A stretch of 5,347 nucleotides of DNA from an uncultured Caulobacterales bacterium. GTDB taxonomy: Bacteria; Pseudomonadota; Alphaproteobacteria; Caulobacterales; Maricaulaceae. Under the pieces are notes generated by a model that ran no database searches, was not told the origin of the DNA, and was given only the letters and a program-made list of their open reading frames with translations. The stretch spans positions 1 through 5,347 of the forward strand of contig CALLME010000203.1 in assembly GCA_938007945.1 (NCBI GenBank), written 5' to 3'. Below are positions 1 through 5,347 of the stretch, one piece after another; positions within the stretch are counted from its first letter, which is position 1; every line of letters begins with the position of its first letter. The position numbers and the translations under genes are program-made.

Positions 1-324
1 GGCCGTAATGCCCGCGCGCAAGGGTATGGTGTTATGGGAAAAACAGGGACAGCCGATAAGCCGAGTATAGGCGGCTATGACGAACGGCGTCTCGTAACAT
101 CTTTCATATCCGCCTTTCCACATCGCGATCCGCGTTATGTCGTTATGATTACATATGATGAACCAAAGGCGCTGCCGACCGATTGGGGCTACGCGACAGC
201 AGGTTGGAACGCGGCAAAAACAACTAAAAAGGTAATCACACGCATTGGTCCAATTCTGGGGGTCGAGAGGACCGAACCATCCGTCGCACAAGCCAGTTTT
301 TTTGAGACAGGAGCGCTGCCGTGA
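1..324 (+). CDS. ftsI: Peptidoglycan D,D-transpeptidase FtsI (PBP3), C-terminal end, partial
   Basis: This is the 3' end of a gene whose start lies left of the window. The reading frame is open from base 1 and 107 codons are visible before TGA at 322-324. The KTGT box (bases 40-51, followed by A) is the third conserved motif of penicillin-binding transpeptidase domains and lines the active site. The catalytic serine and SxN motifs would lie upstream. After it come RRLVTSFISAFP and YVVMITYDEPK, typical of the last strands of the FtsI/PBP2 fold, then a tail with TAGWNAA resembling alphaproteobacterial FtsI. The ATG at 34 is an internal methionine just before the motif, not a start. In the family, FtsI is an inner-membrane protein that cross-links septal peptidoglycan. 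Placement directly before murE is the standard dcw order and favours FtsI over other class B PBPs. Confidence 0.93.
   Translation, partial: GRNARAQGYGVMGKTGTADKPSIGGYDERRLVTSFISAFPHRDPRYVVMITYDEPKALPTDWGYATAGWNAAKTTKKVITRIGPILGVERTEPSVAQASFFETGALP
309..313 (+). promoter_or_regulatory. Ribosome binding site of murE
   Basis: AGGAG lies inside the last codons of ftsI. It is 7 bases before the GTG at 321 and 10 bases before the ATG at 324. The spacing slightly favours GTG, but both adjacent codons are usable, so the start is uncertain by one residue. Confidence 0.7.
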
Positions 325-1793
325 TGCCTCAAAACGCTTCAAAAATGTTGTCCGAATTAATTGAGGGTTATTCTGGCGATGACGTCGAAATCTCGATAGT
401 CACCGCCGATAGTCGCAAGGTCAAACCGGGTGCGCTGTTTGCGGCTATTCCTGGCACGGTGAGCGATGGGCGCGACTATATTGAAAACGCTATTGCTAAA
501 GGCGCAAGCGCTATCGTCTCGACCAAAGGTCTTGCCGAGATGCCTGTTGCTTATGTCAGCGTTGATGAGCCGCGACTGACATATGCCCAAATTGCATCTC
601 GCTTTTATTCAAGACAGCCAGAGACGCTTGTCGCAATGACGGGGACAAATGGCAAAAGCTCGACAGTTGAGTTCTTGCGTCAAATCTGGGCCTATGCGGG
701 CTTACGTGGGGCATGTTTTGGAACGCTCGGCGTGCAATCACCAGAGGGCTACCGTCCACTTACGCACACAACGCCTGACGCGATGGCTCTGCATCAAACG
801 CTCTCTGAACTTGCGACGCAAAATGTGACCCACGCGGCGATGGAAGCGTCGTCTCACGGGCTGGCACAGTACAGGCTGGACGCTGTCACAATTAGCGCGG
901 CAGGGTTTTCAAACCTTACGCAAGATCATTTTGATTATCACCCGACGATGGAAGAATATTTTAAGGCAAAAGCGAGATTATTCACAGAACTTACGCCCAC
1001 TGACGCGCCCGTTGTGATAAACGTTAATGATGAATATGGGCAGCGTCTTGCGAAGATGTGTAAGGCGCGCGGACAGAATGTTCTACGTGTCGGTTGGACG
1101 GGCGAAGACATTCGTATTGACGAGGTTATGCCGCGCCGCGCCAGTCAAATGCTTGATCTTATTGTACGCGGCACGCGCTATAAAGTGGAGTTGCCGCTTG
1201 CGGGTGAGTTTCAGACATTGAACGCGATTTCCGCTCTTGGTCTCGCGCTCGTCACAGGTGTGGCGCAAGACACAGCGGTCGCAGCTTTAGGTCATTTATA
1301 CGGCGTTGCAGGACGCATGGAGCGCGCGGGCGAGCATCCCAATGGCGCGCCTGTTTTTGTTGATTTTGCACATACCGAGGACGGGCTTGATAAACTGCTG
1401 CGCTCTGTACGTCCGCATACGATGGGCAAGATTGTCATTGTCTTTGGCTGCGGCGGCGACCGCGATCCTGACAAGCGCGCGAAAATGGGACGCACAGCGG
1501 CAAGGCTCGCGGATGAAGTGATTGTGACGGATGATAATCCGCGCACAGAAGCGCCCGAATTAATACGTAAAGCCGTCATGGCAGGTTGTCCTGAGGCTAC
1601 GGAAATTGGTGATCGCGCTTCAGCTATTTCTGAAGGGCTCTCGCGCCTTGGGCCCCAAGACTGTCTGGTCATTGCAGGTAAGGGACACGAGCAAGGTCAG
1701 ATTATCGGCGATCAAGTTATTCCATTCTCAGATGTTAAAGTGGCAAAACGGGCCATTGCCGCGCTTAAAAAAATGGGGGCGGCACATGCATAA
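321..1793 (+). CDS. murE: UDP-MurNAc-L-Ala-D-Glu:meso-diaminopimelate ligase MurE
   Basis: MurE is the cytoplasmic ATP-dependent ligase that adds the third residue to the peptidoglycan stem peptide. The product is 490 residues, close to the usual length of about 490-500. The N-terminal UDP-substrate domain has the DSR motif at 30-32. The central ATPase domain has the P-loop GTNGKSS (108-114, Lys112), TTPD (150-153), EASSHG (175-180) and HFDYH. Lys217, in a KAKARLF context, matches the lysine that is carbamylated in Mur ligases. The C-terminal domain has GRME, DNPR (405-408) and GKGHE (453-457). DNPR is the established signature for meso-diaminopimelate rather than lysine, so a Gram-negative A1-gamma type wall is inferred. 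The usual YAHxPDAL segment reads FAHTEDGL here (349-356), a mild deviation. GTG at 321 overlaps the ftsI stop by 4 bases; ATG at 324 is an equally possible start. The 3' end overlaps murF by 8 bases. Confidence 0.97.
   Translation: MMPQNASKMLSELIEGYSGDDVEISIVTADSRKVKPGALFAAIPGTVSDGRDYIENAIAKGASAIVSTKGLAEMPVAYVSVDEPRLTYAQIASRFYSRQPETLVAMTGTNGKSSTVEFLRQIWAYAGLRGACFGTLGVQSPEGYRPLTHTTPDAMALHQTLSELATQNVTHAAMEASSHGLAQYRLDAVTISAAGFSNLTQDHFDYHPTMEEYFKAKARLFTELTPTDAPVVINVNDEYGQRLAKMCKARGQNVLRVGWTGEDIRIDEVMPRRASQMLDLIVRGTRYKVELPLAGEFQTLNAISALGLALVTGVAQDTAVAALGHLYGVAGRMERAGEHPNGAPVFVDFAHTEDGLDKLLRSVRPHTMGKIVIVFGCGGDRDPDKRAKMGRTAARLADEVIVTDDNPRTEAPELIRKAVMAGCPEATEIGDRASAISEGLSRLGPQDCLVIAGKGHEQGQIIGDQVIPFSDVKVAKRAIAALKKMGAAHA
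1775..1779 (+). promoter_or_regulatory. Probable ribosome binding site of murF
   Basis: A run of five G lies 6 bases before the ATG at 1786, inside the last codons of murE. It is a purine-rich but non-canonical Shine-Dalgarno sequence. It helps choose 1786 as the murF start over in-frame codons much further upstream inside murE. Confidence 0.5.
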
Positions 1794-3162
1794 AACTCTT
1801 TGGACTGCGCAAGACGCCGCGAAAGCAACAGGCGGAAAAGCCGTTGGCGACTGGACAATTTCGGGTCTGTCGATTGATACGCGGACGCTTGAGGTGGGCG
1901 ATTTATTTGTACCGCTGAAGGACGTGCGCGATGGTCACGAATTTATTCCGATGGCACGCGAAAAAATGGCAGGCGCGGTCATAAGCGAGCATGAGACGGA
2001 TGCGCCAGCGCTTGTGGTAAAAGACAGTCTTGGTGCTCTAACGGCGTTGGGCAAAGCGGCTTGCGCACGCTCGAGCGCTTTACGAATTGGCGTGACAGGG
2101 AGCGTCGGAAAAACGAGTGTCAAAGAAGCGCTCGCCCATATGTTTTCGGGCTTTGGCCAAACACATAAATCGCTCGCGTCCTATAACAATCATTGGGGCG
2201 TGCCGCTGACCATGGCGCGCATGCCGCAAGAGAGCGATTACGGTGTGTTTGAGCTCGGCATGAACCACGCAGGCGAGATGGCAGAGTTGTCAAAAATGCT
2301 CGTTCCGCAAATCGCGCTCATCACAACAGTCGCAGGCGCGCATCTTGCTCATTTTGAAAATGTCGAAACCATTGCCCATGCCAAGGCCGAAATTATCGAA
2401 GGCCTTTCAGAAGGCGGTACGCTGATACTCAATGGCGGAAATAAATATACGGATTTAATAAAATCGATCGCCACGTCAGCAGGCATGAGCGTTGAGAACA
2501 TTCTGACCTTTGGGTATTCGGATGATGACAACGTATCCATTGTGGATGTGAGGGAGCATCCGCAGGTCACAAATATTCGACTGCGTATCGGTGCACAACA
2601 AATTGATGTCACGACACCTCTCATCGGCGATCATTGGGTTGAAAATTTGGCGGCCTGTATGGCGGTTGCTATTGCTGCTAATTTAGATTTACGCAAAGCG
2701 GCGCGACGGTTCCGCACAATGGGCGCGATTGCAGGTCGCGGCGAAACGCATGAACTGAAACTCGATGGTAAAACGGTCACGCTGATTGACGAAAGTTATA
2801 ACGCAAACCCCACCTCTATGCGCGCCGCAATATCTGTTTTGGCGCGCGCAGAAGGTCGCAAGATTGCCGTGCTGGGCGATATGTTTGAGCTTGGCGCAGA
2901 TGAATTAAAATATCACGCGGAATTATCTGAGCCGCTAGAAAAAGCGGATGTCGCCCGCGTTATTGTCACGGGCGAATGCATGCGCGCGCTTCGTGGCGCT
3001 TTGCCGCAATCGATGCGCGCCGCGTGGTGCGGCAGCATTGATGCCGTCAAAGACGCGCTTCTCTCTGAGTTGCAGGACGGCGATACGGTTTTAGTGAAAG
3101 GCTCAAACGCAACAGGACTAGGGACTGTCGCGAACGCCCTTATCAAAGAAGGAATATCCTAA
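1786..3162 (+). CDS. murF: UDP-MurNAc-tripeptide:D-alanyl-D-alanine ligase MurF
   Basis: MurF is the cytoplasmic ligase that adds D-Ala-D-Ala and completes UDP-MurNAc-pentapeptide. From ATG 1786 the product is 458 residues, matching the family (about 450-470). The frame stays open upstream to 1606, but those 60 codons lie inside murE and do not resemble the family, whereas the residues from 1786 ([17 protein letters not shown]) look like a normal MurF N-terminus. The N-terminal domain has DTR and GDLFVPL. The central domain has the P-loop GSVGKTS (105-111, Lys109), SYNNHWG (132-138), [16 protein letters not shown] and AKAEI. The C-terminal domain has DESYNANP (335-342), VLGDMFELG (362-370) and VLVKGS. 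GSxGKTS, YNNxxG and SYNANP distinguish MurF from MurC, MurD and MurE. It overlaps murE by 8 bases, and its TAA shares one base with the mraY ATG. All motifs are intact. Confidence 0.97.
   Translation: MHKTLWTAQDAAKATGGKAVGDWTISGLSIDTRTLEVGDLFVPLKDVRDGHEFIPMAREKMAGAVISEHETDAPALVVKDSLGALTALGKAACARSSALRIGVTGSVGKTSVKEALAHMFSGFGQTHKSLASYNNHWGVPLTMARMPQESDYGVFELGMNHAGEMAELSKMLVPQIALITTVAGAHLAHFENVETIAHAKAEIIEGLSEGGTLILNGGNKYTDLIKSIATSAGMSVENILTFGYSDDDNVSIVDVREHPQVTNIRLRIGAQQIDVTTPLIGDHWVENLAACMAVAIAANLDLRKAARRFRTMGAIAGRGETHELKLDGKTVTLIDESYNANPTSMRAAISVLARAEGRKIAVLGDMFELGADELKYHAELSEPLEKADVARVIVTGECMRALRGALPQSMRAAWCGSIDAVKDALLSELQDGDTVLVKGSNATGLGTVANALIKEGIS
3148..3153 (+). promoter_or_regulatory. 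Ribosome binding site of mraY
   Basis: GAAGGA lies in the last codons of murF, 8 bases before the ATG at 3162. It is the best-looking Shine-Dalgarno sequence in the window and supports the mraY start in the TAATG stop-start overlap. Confidence 0.75.
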
Positions 3163-4259
3163 TGTTTTTAGAATGGCTCACGGGATATTCTGACCAATTC
3201 CAGATATTTAATTTATTTAATTATCTCACCTTCCGCACAGGTGGGGCGTTGATGACGTCTATGTTGATTGCCTTTATTTTGGGGCCACGCGTGATTAATT
3301 TACTGCGGTCTAGGCAAGGTAAGGGTCAGCCTATTCGCGAGGATGGGCCCGCAGGCCACATCATCAAAAAAGCAGGTACGCCGACGATGGGCGGGCTACT
3401 TATTCTTTTGTCCGTTTCGCTTTCAACGCTGTTATGGGGTGACCTCAAAAGCCCATTTCTTTGGACCGTGTTTCTTGTGACGCTAAGCTATGGCCTCATT
3501 GGTTTTTATGATGATTATCTCAAAGTCTCTCGACAAAACCCCAAGGGCTTTTCAGGTAAAATTAAACTCGTACTGGAATTTGGCGTGGCCGCTGCTGCCG
3601 TTTATGTTTTGACAACAGCTTTCCCGCAAACGCCAGATAATTTTGAAACAGGATTAGCCATTCCGTTTTTGAAAAACTTCACGATTAATCTCGGCATCTT
3701 CTTTATCCCATTCGGATGCCTGGTGATTGTCGGCGCGTCTAATGCGGTGAACTTGACAGATGGCCTCGACGGCCTTGCGATTGTACCCGTGATGATTGCT
3801 TGTATGAGCTTTTTGCTCATTGCTTATTTCGTCGGTAACTCCGTGTTTTCTAATTATCTTGGTGTGCCCTATATTCCAGGCTCATCAGAAGTTTGCGTCT
3901 TTCTCGGCGCTATTGTTGGCGCAGGGCTAGGCTTCCTTTGGTATAACGCTCCGCCTGCTATGGTGTTCATGGGCGACACGGGATCGCTCTCACTTGGCGG
4001 AGCGCTGGGTACGACAGCCGTCGCCGTGAAACACGAAATCGTGCTCGCGGTTATTGGCGGGCTATTCGTGCTCGAAGCCGTATCTGTGATTGTGCAAGTG
4101 GCGTCATTCAAACTTACGGGCAAACGCGTTTTTCGCATGGCCCCCATCCATCACCACTATGAGAAAAAGGGATGGGCCGAACCCACCATCGTTATACGTT
4201 TTTGGATCATTGCAATTATTCTTGCCTTGATCGGATTATCCACATTGAAACTTCGCTAG
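3162..4259 (+). CDS. mraY: Phospho-N-acetylmuramoyl-pentapeptide-transferase MraY
   Basis: MraY is the integral inner-membrane enzyme that transfers phospho-MurNAc-pentapeptide from UDP to undecaprenyl phosphate, making lipid I. The product is 365 residues, the typical length (E. coli 360). By eye there are about ten membrane segments, near residues 25-45, 74-94, 98-115, 134-152, 174-191, 204-225, 244-260, 264-288, 290-313 and 342-362. Family motifs are intact: TPTMGG (74-79), the Asp pair DDYLK (Asp117, Asp118), [13 protein letters not shown] (194-206, Asp200), FMGDTGS with Asp272, and the HHH motif (330-332) before YEKKGWAE. The Asp residues and His motif form the Mg2+ and substrate site in known MraY. 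HHH together with full length points to MraY rather than the related WecA. The start is fixed by TAATG and a good ribosome binding site. It ends in TAG, in frame with murD. Confidence 0.98.
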   Translation: MFLEWLTGYSDQFQIFNLFNYLTFRTGGALMTSMLIAFILGPRVINLLRSRQGKGQPIREDGPAGHIIKKAGTPTMGGLLILLSVSLSTLLWGDLKSPFLWTVFLVTLSYGLIGFYDDYLKVSRQNPKGFSGKIKLVLEFGVAAAAVYVLTTAFPQTPDNFETGLAIPFLKNFTINLGIFFIPFGCLVIVGASNAVNLTDGLDGLAIVPVMIACMSFLLIAYFVGNSVFSNYLGVPYIPGSSEVCVFLGAIVGAGLGFLWYNAPPAMVFMGDTGSLSLGGALGTTAVAVKHEIVLAVIGGLFVLEAVSVIVQVASFKLTGKRVFRMAPIHHHYEKKGWAEPTIVIRFWIIAIILALIGLSTLKLR

Positions 4260-4260
4260 G
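4258..4260 (+). promoter_or_regulatory. Weak candidate ribosome binding site of murD
   Basis: Only AGG, partly inside the mraY TAG stop, is visible before murD. It lies 11 bases before the ATG at 4272, longer than ideal, and the remaining bases are A/T-rich. murD may depend on ribosomes finishing mraY. This is inference. Confidence 0.3.
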
Positions 4261-4271
4261 TAATAATTTCT

Positions 4272-5347
4272 ATGATTAAAGCCGCTTCATTCAAAGGACA
4301 AGACGTCGCTGTATTCGGTCTCGGCCGGACAGGGCTGACGGCTGCCAAATCGCTCGCGGCAGGCGGGGCACGCGTACATGCGTGGGATGATAATAAAGCG
4401 GCGCGCGACCAAGCGACAAAAGAAGGCATTAATCTCACAGATCTGACAAAATCTGATTGGCATGACTATAGCGCCCTTGTGCTCTCACCCGGTGTGCCGC
4501 ATAAATTACCGAAACCGCATTGGACGGCACAGCGCGCTGAGGCCGCGGACGTTCCTATTATTTGCGATATTGAAATTTTTGCGCGCGAAATTGCGGGGCG
4601 GGCTAAAGGTAATCGGCCCAAAATTATTGCCATCACAGGCACGAACGGGAAATCAACAACGACGGCTCTCACAGCGCATATCCTTTCTGAATGTGACCGT
4701 GCCGTTCAGATGGGTGGCAATATCGGGCGCGGCGTGCTGGATCTCGACCGTATGCATGCGGGTATGGTCTATGTGTTGGAGCTTTCATCCTATCAACTCG
4801 AGCGCTGCCCAAGCCTTCACGCGGATGTCGCAGTCTTTCTCAATCTCTCGCCAGACCATTTAGAACGGCATGGAGATTTAAAGGGCTATGAAGCCGCTAA
4901 GCGAAATATTTTCAATAATCAACTCTCTGGCGATACTGCCGTCATTGGCGTGGACAATCCTGAAGGCCGTCGTCTTTGCACGGCAATGACAGCGCGCAAC
5001 GGTCGAAGCGTTGTGCCAATTTCAGGACGTAAATCCTTGGGTCGCGGAGCCTGTGTGATTAAAGGTAAGCTCTATTGCGCGCAGGGACGTGTCGTGACGG
5101 AAATCGCAGATCTTGCCCGCGCGAAAGCCTTAGAGGGCACGCATAATTGGCAGAACGCGGCGGCGGCCTATGCCGCTGTTTCAGCCCTTGGTATTTCAGC
5201 TGAAAAAATTGGCAAAGCCATTTTGAGTTTTCCGGGTCTGGCCCACCGTATGGAGAGCATCGGCTCTGTGGGGCGACTGCGTTACGTCAATGACAGCAAA
5301 GCCACAAATGCCGACGCAGCGCGGCAAGCGCTTGCGAGCTATAAAAA
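4272..5347 (+). CDS. murD: UDP-MurNAc-L-alanine:D-glutamate ligase MurD, N-terminal part, partial
   Basis: MurD is the cytoplasmic ligase that adds D-Glu as the second residue of the stem peptide. The frame runs from ATG 4272 off the right edge with no stop; 358 complete codons are visible. MurD is usually about 440-470 residues, so roughly the last 80-110 are missing. The N-terminal Rossmann-like domain shows VFGLGRTGL (14-22) and LSPGVP. The ATPase domain has the P-loop GTNGKST (123-129, Lys127), QMGGNIG, ELSSYQLE and NLSPDHLERHG (191-201). Lys210 in GYEAAKRNIF matches the carbamylated lysine (Lys198 in E. coli). Further on are EGTHNWQN (288-295), FPGLAHRME (320-328) and NDSKATN (340-346), the last two typical of MurD. 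The ATG is the only reasonable start, since the mraY TAG lies in the same frame 12 bases upstream. Nothing in the visible part is broken. Confidence 0.96.
   Translation, partial: MIKAASFKGQDVAVFGLGRTGLTAAKSLAAGGARVHAWDDNKAARDQATKEGINLTDLTKSDWHDYSALVLSPGVPHKLPKPHWTAQRAEAADVPIICDIEIFAREIAGRAKGNRPKIIAITGTNGKSTTTALTAHILSECDRAVQMGGNIGRGVLDLDRMHAGMVYVLELSSYQLERCPSLHADVAVFLNLSPDHLERHGDLKGYEAAKRNIFNNQLSGDTAVIGVDNPEGRRLCTAMTARNGRSVVPISGRKSLGRGACVIKGKLYCAQGRVVTEIADLARAKALEGTHNWQNAAAAYAAVSALGISAEKIGKAILSFPGLAHRMESIGSVGRLRYVNDSKATNADAARQALASYK

Noticed and set aside
636..662. MurE P-loop with Ser after the Lys (GTNGKSS) as a possible defect
   Set aside because: Ser or Thr both serve at this position in P-loop ATPases, and MurD in this window also has GKS. 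It is not a loss of function.
1292..1672. A 126-codon open frame on the - strand inside murE
   Set aside because: It is antisense to the conserved MurE C-terminal domain. Its Ser/Arg/Pro-rich composition is typical of antisense shadow frames. The other minus-strand frames were rejected for the same reason.
1606..1785. An upstream extension of the murF frame giving a 518-residue product
   Set aside because: It lies wholly inside murE in another frame and has no MurF-like residues. The ATG at 1786 has a purine-rich run at good spacing and gives the normal family length.
3208..3220. AT-rich patch with two TTAA words, resembling a CtrA binding site
   Set aside because: The spacing between the TTAA words is 5 bases, not the 7 of the CtrA consensus. 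The patch lies in mraY codons for an FNLFNYL segment and is not upstream of a gene.
3693..3720. Inverted repeat GGCATC/GATGCC with a 16-base loop, as a possible hairpin terminator
   Set aside because: The stem is only 6 bases, the loop is long, no T-run follows, and it sits inside mraY.
3760..3776. Near-palindromic GGCC-TCGAC-GGCC stretch
   Set aside because: It comes from the repeated Gly-Leu/Asp-Gly codons of the conserved MraY DGLDGLA motif and needs no other explanation.
4462..4863. A 133-codon open frame on the + strand inside murD
   Set aside because: The overlapping murD frame carries the P-loop, ELSSYQ and SPDH motifs, so this is a shadow frame. It resembles no family I recognise.

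Overview
The window is a segment of the division and cell wall (dcw) cluster of a Gram-negative bacterium, most likely an alphaproteobacterium. All genes lie on the + strand in the order ftsI (3' end) - murE - murF - mraY - murD (5' part), the usual dcw order. The alphaproteobacterial assignment is an inference. It rests on the look of the proteins (the FtsI tail with a TAGWNAA-type segment, MurF with SYNNHWG, the MraY N-terminus with [13 protein letters not shown]) and on the complete lack of GANTC, the CcrM methylation site. Base composition is roughly balanced. No genus can be named from the sequence alone.

Layout: bases 1-324 hold the C-terminal end of the FtsI transpeptidase, including its KTGT active-site motif. 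murE (321-1793) overlaps ftsI by 4 bases if GTG is the start. murF (1786-3162) overlaps murE by 8 bases. mraY (3162-4259) overlaps murF by 1 base. murD begins at 4272 after a 12-base gap and runs off the right edge. Those 12 bases are the only non-coding DNA in the window. I saw no promoter, terminator, RNA gene, mobile element, repeat or CRISPR array.

The genes act in one pathway. MurD adds D-Glu to UDP-MurNAc-L-Ala, MurE adds meso-diaminopimelate (its DNPR motif is intact), and MurF adds D-Ala-D-Ala. MraY then transfers phospho-MurNAc-pentapeptide to undecaprenyl phosphate in the inner membrane. FtsI cross-links the finished peptidoglycan at the division septum. The overlaps imply co-transcription and translational coupling.

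The gene content is ordinary. The notable observation is at the level of DNA words: a base-by-base reading found no GANTC site anywhere in 5347 bases, against about 21 expected by chance. All six in-frame Asp/Glu-Ser pairs use AGY serine codons, which avoids the word. This suggests strong selection against GANTC in this organism.
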